Position numbers and translations under genes: made by a program. Of a stretch of 64,000 bases of DNA, positions 1-8,815 are shown one piece after another (within the stretch, counting starts at the first letter, position 1; each line of letters starts with the position of its first letter). Origin of the DNA: Marinobacter vulgaris (GTDB lineage Bacteria > Pseudomonadota > Gammaproteobacteria > Pseudomonadales > Oleiphilaceae). The DNA is taken from positions 186,001 to 250,000 of the forward strand of contig NZ_QFWX01000001.1 of assembly GCF_003344045.1 (NCBI RefSeq). The letters are read 5' to 3'. The notes beneath the pieces were generated by a model. That model worked only from the letters and a program-made list of their open reading frames with translations, searched no databases and was not told the DNA's origin.

Positions 1-963
1 GACCCCCAGGTATTGGCCATTCGCCAGACCCTGTATCGCACCGGTGCTGACTCGGAAATCGTTGAGGCACTGATGGATGCGGCCCGCCGTGGCAAGGAAG
101 TTACCGCCATCATCGAACTGCGGGCCCGCTTCAGCGAAGCGGAGAATCTCGAGTTGGCCAGCCGCCTGCAGGAGGCGGGCGTTATCGTGGTTTATGGCGT
201 TGTGGGCTACAAGACCCACGCCAAGATGATCCTGATTGTACGCCGGGAGGAAGGAAAGCTGCGCCGGTATGTCCACCTGGGCACCGGTAACTACCATGCC
301 GGCAACGCCCGTCTCTACACCGATTACAGCTATATGACCTGTGACGAATCCATCGGTGACGACGTCAACAAGCTGTTCCAGCAGCTGACCGGCATGGGCA
401 AGGCGTTGAAAATCAAGAAACTGTTCCATTCACCCTTCACCCTTCACACCCGCCTGCTGGGACTGGTGGAGCGGGAAGCGGAACTGGGCCCCAAGGGGCG
501 CATCATTTTCAAGTTCAATGCCCTGACCGAACGCGAGCTGATCAAGGCATTGTACCGTGCGTCCCAGGCCGGGGTGCAGATTGACCTGATCATCCGCGGT
601 ATCTGCTGCCTGCGGCCGGAAGTGCCCGGGCTTTCCGACAACATCCGGGTTCGCTCCATCATTGGCCGGTTCCTGGAACATACGCGAGTTTACTATTTCG
701 GTAACGATGGCCGCACGGAAGTCTATGGCTCCAGTGCCGATGGCATGGAGCGTAATCTGCTGAGCCGCGTGGAGACCGCCTTCCCGATTGAGGACCCGGC
801 GCTGATTGCACGGGTCCGTGAAGACCTTGATACCTACCTGGCCGACAATTGCCAGTCCTGGGTGTTGCAGCCGGATGGCAGTTACATCCAGAATCAGCCC
901 GCCGAGGGTGAGGATCGTCTGGCATCGCAACTGGTTCTGCTGGAACGCCTGACCGGTAAATAA
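1..963 (+). CDS. ppk1: Polyphosphate kinase 1, C-terminal part (5' end outside window)
   Basis: This is the C-terminal part (about 320 residues) of PPK1, which reversibly transfers the gamma phosphate of ATP to polyphosphate. The reading frame is open from base 1, so the gene starts upstream of the window. Two phospholipase-D-like catalytic modules are visible. The autophosphorylated histidine lies in YKTHAKM (His codon at 217-219). The second active-site histidine lies in LEHTRVYYF (His codon at 679-681). The ending, with [14 protein letters not shown], is typical of the family. A hairpin follows the stop directly. Identification is secure; only the start is unknown. Confidence 0.97.
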   Translation, partial: DPQVLAIRQTLYRTGADSEIVEALMDAARRGKEVTAIIELRARFSEAENLELASRLQEAGVIVVYGVVGYKTHAKMILIVRREEGKLRRYVHLGTGNYHAGNARLYTDYSYMTCDESIGDDVNKLFQQLTGMGKALKIKKLFHSPFTLHTRLLGLVEREAELGPKGRIIFKFNALTERELIKALYRASQAGVQIDLIIRGICCLRPEVPGLSDNIRVRSIIGRFLEHTRVYYFGNDGRTEVYGSSADGMERNLLSRVETAFPIEDPALIARVREDLDTYLADNCQSWVLQPDGSYIQNQPAEGEDRLASQLVLLERLTGK

Positions 964-968
964 TGAAA

Positions 969-1008
969 GCCCGCATCGCCTGACAACGATTGTTCAGACG
1001 ATGCGGGC
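969..1008 (+). terminator. Hairpin after ppk1
   Basis: A perfect 10-bp inverted repeat (GCCCGCATCG / CGATGCGGGC) encloses a second short repeat (TGACAA / TTGTCA-like). It starts six bases after the ppk1 stop. No clear T-tract follows, so it is either a weak terminator or an mRNA-stabilising 3' hairpin. Confidence 0.5.
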
Positions 1009-1029
1009 GTTGTAAGGGAGAACAGGCTG

Positions 1030-2322
1030 TTGAAAAAACAATGGATGGTTGCTGGTGCCGCAGTACTGGCGGTTGGCGTATTGGCCCCCTGGGCCGTGGG
1101 TTATGTCACCGAACAACAGTGGCAAAGCGTCACTTCGGAAGTAAATCAGTCCCAGCCCCTGTTCCAGCTGGAAACACGGGACTATAACCGGGGCTATCTG
1201 GGGGCGGATTTCACCGGTACCGTCACGGTCCAGCATCCCGAAACAGGCGATGAGCACGAATTCGACTACCAGGCCAGGGTGAGCCACGGAGTCACCGGCA
1301 GCCTGATGGACTTCTCCCCGCCCAGTCAGGTCGGCACCGAAATCGACAAGGTCTTCCCGGATGAAAAGCCCAGACTGACTCTGGAAACCCGCCTTTGGGG
1401 CACGGCCATCATCGAGCTCTCGATACCGGCAGTCAGCGTGATCGATGAAGAGACCGGTGAATCGTTCGATATGTCGGAAAGCTACGCCCGGGCCGACATC
1501 AGCGGCAATGGCAGCCACGCTGACATCCTCATGCTCTGGCCGGGTGCGGTGGTGCGGTCGCCGGATCTGCGCGTCAGCATTGAGGACTTCCGTCTTGAGC
1601 AGACCATGGAGCATCTGGCCGATGAAGTCTGGCTGGGAGAAGGCGATATGTCGTTGGCGCGCCTGGAGGTTGCGGCCAGGAACGAGCCGGCACTTCGCTT
1701 CGACCAGTTCGCCCTGAGAACTGAGACGACTTCCGGGGATGAAGGCGAGAGCATTGATTCGGAAGCGGTGGTGACCCTGGAGACGGTGTCGGCAGACGAT
1801 AAGAGTTTCGGGCCCCACCGGGTGGCGTTCGTGTTCAACGGCCTTGACGTTGAAAGCTGGAGTGAGCTGACATCGGCTTTGGCCGATATGCAGACTGCCA
1901 CCCTTGGCAGCGAGAGGGGAGACTCAGGTGCGGTCATGCAGCAGCAGATGGAGTCCATGAACCGCATCAACCAGGCCATGCTTGGTCTGGCCGCTGACGG
2001 CTTTTCGTTGGGCTTTCCGGAGATGTCGTTTGCCACGCCTTACGGTCCGGTCAATGGCGAAATCATGCTGCAGCACCCGTCGCTGTCCGCCAGCGAGAAA
2101 GACCAGATGATGATGGTGATGCAGCGCCTGACCGGTAACCTGGATGTGAGCATGCCCCTGGCTCTGGTGGAACAGTATCCGGCGTTGGGCATGCAGGTGG
2201 CGCCGCTGATCAAGCAGGGAATGGTTCAGCAGGACGGGGACCGGTTGCGGCTCGAGGGCAAGCTTGAAGACCTCGCCCTGGATATCAACGGCAATGTGGT
2301 TCCGTTGCCGCCGCTGTTCTGA
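1030..2322 (+). CDS. DUF945 (YdgA-like) family protein
   Basis: This 430-residue protein resembles the DUF945/YdgA family, whose function is not established. It has one N-terminal hydrophobic segment (about residues 7-26, AGAAVLAVGVLAPWAVGYV), so it is probably exported or anchored in the inner membrane. Family-like features are an early YNRGYLGADFTGTV stretch and a C-terminal part rich in short beta-type motifs. The start is a TTG at 1030 with GGGAG nine bases upstream; no better in-frame ATG is nearby. The gene converges on coaD. Confidence is good for the family and absent for any biochemical role. Confidence 0.8.
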   Translation: MKKQWMVAGAAVLAVGVLAPWAVGYVTEQQWQSVTSEVNQSQPLFQLETRDYNRGYLGADFTGTVTVQHPETGDEHEFDYQARVSHGVTGSLMDFSPPSQVGTEIDKVFPDEKPRLTLETRLWGTAIIELSIPAVSVIDEETGESFDMSESYARADISGNGSHADILMLWPGAVVRSPDLRVSIEDFRLEQTMEHLADEVWLGEGDMSLARLEVAARNEPALRFDQFALRTETTSGDEGESIDSEAVVTLETVSADDKSFGPHRVAFVFNGLDVESWSELTSALADMQTATLGSERGDSGAVMQQQMESMNRINQAMLGLAADGFSLGFPEMSFATPYGPVNGEIMLQHPSLSASEKDQMMMVMQRLTGNLDVSMPLALVEQYPALGMQVAPLIKQGMVQQDGDRLRLEGKLEDLALDINGNVVPLPPLF

Positions 2323-2332
2323 ATCTGTTATC

Positions 2333-2360
2333 GGCCGCTGTCCGCCTGTGGGCAGCGGCC
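2333..2360. terminator. Hairpin between convergent DUF945 gene and coaD
   Basis: GGCCGCTG pairs with CAGCGGCC across a 12-base spacer, in the 61-bp gap between two convergent genes. No T-tract of note follows on either strand. Its position suggests a shared bidirectional terminator. Confidence 0.5.
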
Positions 2361-2383
2361 CTTCCTGTCCAATCCTGCCCGGA

Positions 2384-2941
<558 letters not shown>

Positions 2942-2965
2942 CTAGTGCTATTTCATGCCGCCAAA

Positions 2966-4411
2966 TCACCGGATAAACAACTTGTAGACCATCTTGTGTG
3001 CCGCAGTACCGTGAGGCGCATACACAAACTTGCCGCTGTTGAACTTCTGCTTGCTGAAGATGGCCCGGTGGTGAGTAAAGGTCAAAAAGCCTTCCTTGCC
3101 GTGATAATGGCCCATGCCGGAGTCCCCCACGCCACCGAATGGCAAGTCATCCTGGGCGACATGCATCAGCGCATCGTTGATGCAAACACCACCGGAAAGC
3201 GTGCTGTTGACCACATGCTCCTGCATCGACTTGTCGTAACCGAAGAAATACAGCGCCAGCGGGCGCGGACGGTCATTGATGTAATGAATGGCCTCGTCCA
3301 GCTTGCCATAACTGACCACCGGCAGAATCGGCCCGAAAATCTCGTCCTGCATGATCTTCATATCCGGCGTGGTGTTCAGTGCCAGTGTAATTGGCATCTT
3401 GCGAGTGCCATCCTTCATATCCTCCTGCGCCGGGTTGATCTCGATCAGCTCAGCTCCCTTGCTGCGGGCATCGTCAAGATAGCCCTGCAAACGGTCATAC
3501 TGTCGTTCGTTGATAATGGCCGTGTAATCGTCATTGTCCCGCAGGCTCGGGTACATCTTCGCAAACTGGTTGCGGTACTCATCCACGAACGCCTGCACCC
3601 GGTCAGCCGGGCACAGCACGTAGTCCGGTGCCACGCAGGTCTGGCCGGCATTCAGGGCCTTGCCGAAGGCAATGCGCTGGGCGGCATCCTCCATGGGCAC
3701 GTCCGGGGAAACAATGGCCGGCGATTTGCCGCCCAGCTCCAGGGTCACCGGTGTCAAATTCTCGGCCGCTGCACGCATCACCAGTTTGCCCACCGAGGTG
3801 GAGCCGGTGAACAGCAGGTGGTCAAAGGGCCGACCGGAGAAGTCTGCCGCCACATCGGCTTCACCATTGATGACGCTGACCAGGTCCTCCGGAAACGCAG
3901 ACTCGATGATCTCCCGGAAAAGGGCAGAGGTGTGGGGCGTATATTCCGACATTTTGATCATGGTGCGGTTGCCCGCCGCGAGAGATGCCACCAACGGGCC
4001 AACAGCCAGATACAGCGGATAGTTCCAGGGTACGATGACACCCACCACCCCCTTGGGCTGGTAGTGAACACGATTGCTGGCCGGCTGAAACAGCAATGAC
4101 ACATGCCGTTTGGACGGCTTCATCCAGCCCTCGAGGTTCTTCAGGGCATAATTGATACCCTGGATAGAGGGCATGACCTCGGCAATCAGGGACTCGTCCT
4201 TTGAACGACAACTGAAATCCCGGTCAATGGCGTCCAGCAACTTGTCCTGGTTGGTCATCAGCACACGTTTGAGCCGCTTCAGGTTCTCCTGGCGTTCAGT
4301 GAGTGATGGCATCGGATTGTTGCGGAATGCTTTCTTCTGGTCGTCGAATACCCGGTGAGTGTGCTGGATCTGCTTTTTGCTTTCGGTCAACTGGACAACG
4401 GTGGCAACCAT
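2966..4411 (-). CDS. Aldehyde dehydrogenase (coniferyl aldehyde dehydrogenase-like)
   Basis: This is a 481-residue NAD(P)-dependent aldehyde dehydrogenase that oxidises an aldehyde to its carboxylic acid. Signatures are FTGSTSVGK (residues 201-209, cofactor binding), ELGGKSP with the general base Glu225, and NAGQTC with nucleophile Cys259. The shortened architecture ending in a hydrophobic C-terminus resembles the coniferyl aldehyde / long-chain fatty aldehyde subgroup (class 3-like). It is divergent from a TetR regulator at 4616 across a perfect palindrome, so that regulator probably controls it. The true substrate cannot be read from the sequence; in marine hydrocarbon degraders a fatty aldehyde is plausible. 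Confidence 0.92.
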   Translation of the reverse strand: MVATVVQLTESKKQIQHTHRVFDDQKKAFRNNPMPSLTERQENLKRLKRVLMTNQDKLLDAIDRDFSCRSKDESLIAEVMPSIQGINYALKNLEGWMKPSKRHVSLLFQPASNRVHYQPKGVVGVIVPWNYPLYLAVGPLVASLAAGNRTMIKMSEYTPHTSALFREIIESAFPEDLVSVINGEADVAADFSGRPFDHLLFTGSTSVGKLVMRAAAENLTPVTLELGGKSPAIVSPDVPMEDAAQRIAFGKALNAGQTCVAPDYVLCPADRVQAFVDEYRNQFAKMYPSLRDNDDYTAIINERQYDRLQGYLDDARSKGAELIEINPAQEDMKDGTRKMPITLALNTTPDMKIMQDEIFGPILPVVSYGKLDEAIHYINDRPRPLALYFFGYDKSMQEHVVNSTLSGGVCINDALMHVAQDDLPFGGVGDSGMGHYHGKEGFLTFTHHRAIFSKQKFNSGKFVYAPHGTAAHKMVYKLFIR

Positions 4412-4535
4412 TTGGCTCTCTCCTCGCGACCCCGGGCTGGTAACCGGGTGGTCTTGTTCATTGGCAACGGCCGTGCTGGCTGGGCCGGGAATGGCATTGG
4501 CGAAAAAACATTCAGTTTGCGCTGGGCGCTATTAT

Positions 4536-4551
4536 TAGAGTATATACTCTA
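4536..4551. promoter_or_regulatory. Perfect 16-bp palindromic operator
   Basis: TAGAGTATATACTCTA is a perfect palindrome in the 204-bp gap between the aldehyde dehydrogenase gene and the divergent TetR gene. Its size and symmetry fit a TetR-dimer operator controlling both promoters. The binding protein is inferred from position. Confidence 0.7.
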
Positions 4552-4615
4552 GTGAGTCAAGGCGACCGGATGGCGGATCGGGCCATCCCCAACACAACAA
4601 CGCATTGCAGAGCCT

Positions 4616-5296
4616 ATGAAAACCCGAGACAAGATTCTTCTTGCAAGCCTGGAGCTGTTCAACGGAAGGGGAGAGCGCAATATCACTACCAATCACATTG
4701 CCGCCCACCTGGCGATCTCTCCGGGCAACCTGTATTACCACTTCCGCAACAAGTCCGACATCATTTACGAGATTTTTCTCGAGTATGAAAAGTTGGTGGA
4801 CTTTTACCTGGATATTCCGGAAGAACGGCCTATTTCTCTGGAAGACCTGACCTTTTATCTGGAGTCAGTGTTTGACGGGCTCTGGAGTTACCGCTTTTTT
4901 CACCGGGATCTGGAGTACCTGCTCGACAGCGACCGGCGCCTGCGCCAGGACTACCGGGAATTCACCAACCGCTGCCTGGACGCGATCAGCAGGATCTTCG
5001 AGAAGCTGGCCGATGCCGGCATTATCCAGCCCCAGCCCGACGAGCTCCGTTCCGCAATGTCGCTGAATGTCTGGCTGGTGATCACCAACTGGATGGCGTT
5101 TCTGAAAACTGCCCACGCACTTGAAGAGTCCACGAGCCTGACGCTGACCGAACTCAAGCAGGGAATCTATCAGGTGCTGACCCTGGAGATTCCCTACCTT
5201 ACGGAGAGCTACCGTGAGCAGGTCATGGCCTTGCGAGAGAAGTACCGGCCCCGGCTCCCGGAATCCGTGGAGATGACAGGATCAGCTGGCGGTTAG
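4616..5296 (+). CDS. TetR family transcriptional regulator
   Basis: This 226-residue repressor-type protein has an N-terminal TetR helix-turn-helix (about residues 5-55; AAHLAISPGNLYYHFRNKSD is the recognition region). The C-terminal part is a helical ligand-binding domain of the TetR_C type that has a long TYLE/WSYRFFHRD-like segment. It is divergent from the aldehyde dehydrogenase and probably represses that gene and itself through the palindrome at 4536-4551. A fatty aldehyde or acyl-CoA inducer is a guess from context only. The start at 4616 gives the canonical start of the HTH domain; the SD is weak. Confidence 0.93.
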   Translation: MKTRDKILLASLELFNGRGERNITTNHIAAHLAISPGNLYYHFRNKSDIIYEIFLEYEKLVDFYLDIPEERPISLEDLTFYLESVFDGLWSYRFFHRDLEYLLDSDRRLRQDYREFTNRCLDAISRIFEKLADAGIIQPQPDELRSAMSLNVWLVITNWMAFLKTAHALEESTSLTLTELKQGIYQVLTLEIPYLTESYREQVMALREKYRPRLPESVEMTGSAGG

Positions 5297-5315
5297 ACGA
5301 TTGATAGCCGTTGAG

Positions 5316-5343
5316 GAACTTTTGATCAATAGGCGTGTCAATA
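5316..5343 (+). promoter_or_regulatory. Candidate sigma-E/AlgU-type promoter
   Basis: GAACTT (5316-5321, preceded by G) is followed after 16 bases by TCAATA (5338-5343). This matches the general GGAACTT-N16-TCnnA pattern of sigma-E/AlgU promoters. It lies 20 bp after the TetR stop, ahead of a non-coding stretch that ends in a strong terminator. A sigma-70 promoter here looks poor. Confidence 0.5.
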
Positions 5344-5348
5344 ATTAA

Positions 5349-5455
5349 GACATCGGGAATTCGGACATTCACGGTGTCACCTGAGTGAGTTCTCAGGTTT
5401 TAGCACGTCGCAAACCCTGACGTTTCGCCGGCCTGTCATGCAGGCCGGTTTTTTT
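5349..5455 (+). ncRNA. Candidate small RNA (Spot 42/ErsA-like by position)
   Basis: This is a non-coding interval of about 107 nt between TetR and the convergent engB. A sigma-E-like promoter at 5316-5343 puts the start near 5349. Internal structure includes a hairpin at 5379-5398 (ACCTGAG / CTCAGGT), a single-stranded CGCAAACCCTGACG stretch and the terminator hairpin at 5428-5455. From established knowledge, E. coli spf (Spot 42) and Pseudomonas ErsA lie next to engB, and ErsA is driven by AlgU. Position, size, promoter type and terminator all agree, but I cannot show sequence homology. The 5' end is an estimate. Confidence 0.55.
5428..5455 (+). terminator. Rho-independent terminator of the candidate sRNA / tetR
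   Basis: CCGGCCTG pairs with CAGGCCGG across a 5-base loop and is followed by seven T residues. This is one of the clearest intrinsic terminators in the window and points rightward, toward the end of engB. Confidence 0.85.
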
Positions 5456-5473
5456 ATGGGCGGAGCAGAATAG

Positions 5474-6124
5474 TTACACCGGTTCCGCAGAACCCCCTTC
5501 CAGCCAATGCGTAAGCGCATCCTGTGATTCCTCCAGGCCTCGTTTTGAGGTGGCGGAGAACATGACCAGGTGTTGCAGGCATTCAAGACCCTCCAGCTTC
5601 CTGCCAATGTTGAGCATCGCCGTCTTGGCCTGGCCAAATTTCAGTTTGTCGGCTTTGGTGGCAAGAATCATCAGCGGAAGCTTGTTATGTTCACACCATT
5701 CCACCATCATCTGGTCAAAATCCGTTAGCGGGTGCCGGATGTCCATGACCAGAACCAGTCCCCGCAAACAGCGGCGGTCGTTCAGATAGTGGCCCAAGTG
5801 CTTTTGCCAGTCGTCTTTCATGTCCCGGGAGACCTTGGCGTAGCCATAGCCGGGCAAGTCGACTAACCGGCAGTTCTCGCGGTTGAGTGAAAAAAAGTTG
5901 ATCAGGCGGGTGCGCCCCGGAGTTTTACTGGTACGGGCCAGTTTGCCATTGGTGGTGATGCAATTGATGGCGCTGGATTTGCCCGCATTCGAGCGGCCGG
6001 CGAAGGCAACCTCGGCGCCATGGTCCGGAGGGCATTCCTCAAGTCGCGAGGCGCTGGTCAGAAATCGGGCGCTGTTGAACGAGATGCTTTTTTGAGTCAG
6101 GTCAGGTGACACGGGTGTTGGCAT
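5474..6124 (-). CDS. engB: Ribosome biogenesis GTP-binding protein EngB (YsxC/YihA)
   Basis: This 216-residue essential-type GTPase acts in late assembly of the large ribosomal subunit. G motifs are visible: G1 GRSNAGKS (residues 43-50), G2 TPGRT, G3 DLPGYG and G4 TKAD. Length and motif spacing are normal. The start ATG at 6124 faces the cytochrome c4 promoter, so engB and the c4 gene are divergent, as in Pseudomonas. The candidate sRNA at 5349-5455 converges on its 3' end. Confidence 0.96.
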   Translation of the reverse strand: MPTPVSPDLTQKSISFNSARFLTSASRLEECPPDHGAEVAFAGRSNAGKSSAINCITTNGKLARTSKTPGRTRLINFFSLNRENCRLVDLPGYGYAKVSRDMKDDWQKHLGHYLNDRRCLRGLVLVMDIRHPLTDFDQMMVEWCEHNKLPLMILATKADKLKFGQAKTAMLNIGRKLEGLECLQHLVMFSATSKRGLEESQDALTHWLEGGSAEPV

Positions 6125-6134
6125 TCCTATTGGA

Positions 6135-6162
6135 TTTCAGTTATCAGGGATTAATGTATAAT
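6135..6162 (+). promoter_or_regulatory. Sigma-70 promoter of cytochrome c4 gene
   Basis: A perfect TATAAT (-10) lies at 6157-6162, 125 bp before the c4 start. The -35 is weak (TTTCAG at 6135-6140, 16-bp spacing). The leader of about 120 nt is long; no obvious regulatory structure was found in it. Confidence 0.55.
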
Positions 6163-6287
6163 GCTACACCAAATCAGGGCAGCACGCTGAGCGTTGCTGC
6201 TTACCAGCCCCGGTTTGTGCCTATTTGGGCCCGCGCCTGCCGGCTGCATAACGAAGAATACTTTTGGATGAGAGAAGCGGAGCGAGC

Positions 6288-6896
6288 ATGAAAAAACTGA
6301 TCGCAGGAGTTGTTCTCGGTGTTGGCCTCACAGCGATGGCTCACGGGGCAGGAGATCCTGAAGCGGGCGAAGCAAACGCAGCGGTGTGTGCGAGTTGTCA
6401 TGGCGAGGGCGGAGCAAAGCCGATCATGGGCACTTACCCCAAGCTTTCCGGTATTGGGGAAAAGTATCTTTATCAGCAGCTGAAACTGATAAAGCCTATG
6501 GAGCGCGAAATCGCATCGATGACTGGTCTGTTGGACAACATGTCCGATCAGGACCTGCAGGATCTCGCCGCATACTTCAATGAACAGGACATGACGATCG
6601 GACAGGCTGATCCCGATCTTGTAGACGAGGGAGAGGCGCTCTATCGGGGTGGTAATATGGCTTCCGGCGTTCCTGCCTGCGCCGGGTGTCACAGCCCCCG
6701 GGGCATCGGCAATGAACCTGCGGGTTATCCCAGACTCAGCGGACAGAATGCCGGGTATGTTGAAGCGCAGCTCAAGGCATATCGCGATGGCGAGCGTGAC
6801 GCTGGCAGAAACGCATCCATCATGATGGATGTGGCCGCCAAGCTGACAGACGCTGAGATAAAAGCGGTTTCAAGTTACCTGTCGGGCCTGAACTAA
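6288..6896 (+). CDS. Cytochrome c4, dihaem periplasmic cytochrome c
   Basis: This 202-residue exported dihaem c-type cytochrome passes electrons to terminal oxidases in the periplasm or on the membrane. A signal peptide ends near Ala21. Haem sites CASCH (residues 34-38) and CAGCH (131-135) mark two homologous cytochrome c domains, each with a distal Met region. The ATG at 6288 is preferred over the upstream 6264 because it starts the lysine-rich signal peptide. A terminator follows 22 bp after the stop. Placement between engB and dsbA is conserved in pseudomonads. Confidence 0.95.
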   Translation: MKKLIAGVVLGVGLTAMAHGAGDPEAGEANAAVCASCHGEGGAKPIMGTYPKLSGIGEKYLYQQLKLIKPMEREIASMTGLLDNMSDQDLQDLAAYFNEQDMTIGQADPDLVDEGEALYRGGNMASGVPACAGCHSPRGIGNEPAGYPRLSGQNAGYVEAQLKAYRDGERDAGRNASIMMDVAAKLTDAEIKAVSSYLSGLN

Positions 6897-6918
6897 GCGG
6901 GTCCTGTCTTGTTGTAAA

Positions 6919-6940
6919 GCCCCGCTCTGGCGGGGTTTTT
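6919..6940 (+). terminator. Rho-independent terminator after cytochrome c4
   Basis: CCCCGC pairs with GCGGGG across a 4-base loop and is followed by TTTTT. This is a textbook intrinsic terminator. Confidence 0.85.
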
Positions 6941-6971
6941 GTTGGTTGCTGCGCTTTAATCCTGCCCCTGT

Positions 6972-6999
6972 GGAACTTTCCCCGGCTGGTGGGTCATAA
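6972..6999 (+). promoter_or_regulatory. Possible sigma-E-type promoter of dsbA
   Basis: GGAACTT (6972-6978) is followed after 15 bases by TCATAA (6994-6999), 39 bp before the dsbA ATG. An envelope-stress promoter would suit a periplasmic oxidase, but CATAAT (6995-7000) could equally be a sigma-70 -10 box. Confidence 0.3.
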
Positions 7000-7038
7000 T
7001 CCCCCCTAGTCAACCAACTTGATAACCGGAGATAAAGA

Positions 7039-7677
7039 ATGATCGGAATAATCCGGAACGCCGCATTGTCCATACTGGCCATGTCTTTCATGGTCCAGGC
7101 CAGCGCTGCCCCCTGGGAAGAGGGAAAACACTACCAGCAACTGGATAACCCGGTCAGAACAGAGAGTGACAGCGGCGTCGAAGTGGCGGAAGTGTTCTGG
7201 TACGGATGTCCGCACTGCTACACCTTCAAGCCCCTGGTTGAGAGTTGGGTGGAAAGCGCCCCGGGGCACGTTAACTACGTCAACATACCTGCTGCCCTGG
7301 GTAGCTCCTGGGAGCCCCATGCCAAGGCTTTTTACGCCCTGCAGGCGATGGGTGAGCTGGACAAGGTTCACGACGCGCTGTTTGAGGCGCTGGCGGGTGA
7401 GCGTCGCCCATTGAACTCCGGTGAGGCCCTGGCTGACTTCGTGGCCAATCATGGCGTCGACGGCGAAGAGTTTCTCAAGCATTACAACAGCTTTGGGGTG
7501 AATGCCAAAATGCAGCAGGCCCAGGCCAAAATCCGCGGCGCGCGCGTTACCGGTACACCGACTATGCTTGTTAATGGCAAGTATCGGATCACCGCCTCGA
7601 TGGCCGGTAGTCATGAAGCGGTTCTGGAAGTTGTGGATTACCTGGTCGAGAAAGAGCGTGCCGATCAGAACAAGTAA
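7039..7677 (+). CDS. dsbA: Thiol:disulfide interchange protein DsbA
   Basis: DsbA is a periplasmic oxidase that introduces disulfide bonds into exported proteins. This 212-residue product has a signal peptide ending near Ala23-Ala24, the redox centre CPHC at residues 57-60 and a cis-proline loop (GTPTML) in the C-terminal thioredoxin half. The SD GGAG sits just upstream of ATG 7039. Clients in this window probably include LptD, which has four conserved-position cysteines. The cytochrome c4 gene is immediately upstream but is separated by a terminator. Confidence 0.96.
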   Translation: MIGIIRNAALSILAMSFMVQASAAPWEEGKHYQQLDNPVRTESDSGVEVAEVFWYGCPHCYTFKPLVESWVESAPGHVNYVNIPAALGSSWEPHAKAFYALQAMGELDKVHDALFEALAGERRPLNSGEALADFVANHGVDGEEFLKHYNSFGVNAKMQQAQAKIRGARVTGTPTMLVNGKYRITASMAGSHEAVLEVVDYLVEKERADQNK

Positions 7678-7739
7678 CTGAACGGGCCCGGTGAATTTAT
7701 TCTGGCCGGGCCGCACCCTGTGTCAGAGCTGCCATCACA

Positions 7740-8600
7740 ATGTATAACCGTATCCGCAAGCAGCTAAATGGTATTCTTAAGTCACCGGAGGGCCCCCGTG
7801 GGGCCTGTTCTGGTGATGATCATGTTCCGGAATTCGAGGCCCACCGCCACATCCGGCTGCTGACCTTCAATATCCAGGTCGGTATCAGTACTTCTTCCTA
7901 CCGCCACTACGTGACTCGCAGCTGGCAGCACTTTCTCCCCCATAGCAAGCGAAACCAGAACCTGGACCGCATTGCCACCCTGCTGCGGAATTACGATGTG
8001 GTCGCGCTGCAGGAGTGCGACGGCGGTAGCCTGCGCAGTGGTTACATCAATCAGGTACAGTACCTCGCCGAGGCGTCGGGCATTCCCTACTGGCACCAGC
8101 AGCTCAACCGTAACCTGGGCCCGCTTGCCCAGCACAGCAATGGTCTGCTTAGCCGGTACCGGCCGCTGGATGTGACGGAGCACCGGTTGCCGGGGCTGAT
8201 CCCAGGACGCGGCGCTATCGTCGCCCGTTACGGCGTGGAGGAAGATCCTCTGGTCCTGGTGATGATGCATCTGTCGCTGAGCAAAGCCGCGCAGCAGCGT
8301 CAGCTGGCTTACATCCAGGAGCTGATTTCCCGGTATCAGCACGTGGTCCTGATGGGTGATCTCAATAATCACGCCGAAGAATTGCTGACCAATACACCCC
8401 TGAAGCACTCCAATCTGGTGCCTCTGCCGGACACCGCCCACAGCTTCCCCAGCTGGCGCCCGGAGCGGGCGCTGGATCATATTCTGGTGAGTCCGAGCCT
8501 GGAGATACGGCGCTCGGAGGTGGTCAGCTACGCGGCATCCGATCATCTGCCCATTGCCATGGACATCAGGTTGCCTCAGGGCTATCTGGAAACATTCTAG
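7740..8600 (+). CDS. Endonuclease/exonuclease/phosphatase family protein
   Basis: This 286-residue cytosolic protein belongs to the DNase I-like metal-dependent phosphodiesterase superfamily. Motifs in order are LTFNIQVG (metal-binding Asn), ALQECDG (catalytic Glu), MGDLNNH, and the C-terminal SDHLPI with the catalytic Asp-His. A homologue next to dsbA is a usual neighbour in pseudomonads. The substrate is not determined. The first 35 residues before the fold are poorly conserved in type, so the start could lie further in. A bidirectional terminator follows the stop. Confidence 0.88.
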   Translation: MYNRIRKQLNGILKSPEGPRGACSGDDHVPEFEAHRHIRLLTFNIQVGISTSSYRHYVTRSWQHFLPHSKRNQNLDRIATLLRNYDVVALQECDGGSLRSGYINQVQYLAEASGIPYWHQQLNRNLGPLAQHSNGLLSRYRPLDVTEHRLPGLIPGRGAIVARYGVEEDPLVLVMMHLSLSKAAQQRQLAYIQELISRYQHVVLMGDLNNHAEELLTNTPLKHSNLVPLPDTAHSFPSWRPERALDHILVSPSLEIRRSEVVSYAASDHLPIAMDIRLPQGYLETF

Positions 8601-8604
8601 GCAC

Positions 8605-8633
8605 AAAAAAACCCGGCCGAGGCCGGGTTTTTT
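8605..8633. terminator. Bidirectional terminator
   Basis: An A-run, ACCCGGCC-GAG-GGCCGGGT and a T-run form a symmetrical terminator. It serves both the upstream rightward gene and the leftward rpmB-rpmG operon. Confidence 0.85.
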
Positions 8634-8648
8634 GCGGACGCCATGATC

Positions 8649-8804
8649 TTACTTGATCTTGGATTCCTTGTACGCAACGTGCTTGCGGACAACCGGATCG
8701 TACTTTTTGATCTCGATTTTTTCCGGGGTGTTACGCTTGTTCTTGTGGGTCGTGTAGAAGTGACCCGTACCTGCTGATGAAACCAGCTTGATTTTTTCGC
8801 GCAT
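8649..8804 (-). CDS. rpmG: 50S ribosomal protein L33
   Basis: This is a 51-residue L33 of the bacterial 50S subunit, starting [19 protein letters not shown] and ending YKESKIK. It lacks the CxxC zinc pairs, so it is a zinc-independent (C-minus) form. It lies 11 bp downstream of rpmB in the usual rpmB-rpmG order. The basic composition and the motif [19 protein letters not shown] are diagnostic. Confidence 0.96.
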   Translation of the reverse strand: MREKIKLVSSAGTGHFYTTHKNKRNTPEKIEIKKYDPVVRKHVAYKESKIK

Positions 8805-8815
8805 GATGCGGCTCC

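Noticed and set aside
2945..4099. 384-codon frame antisense to the aldehyde dehydrogenase
   Set aside because: It mirrors the conserved catalytic region and shows no family features of its own.
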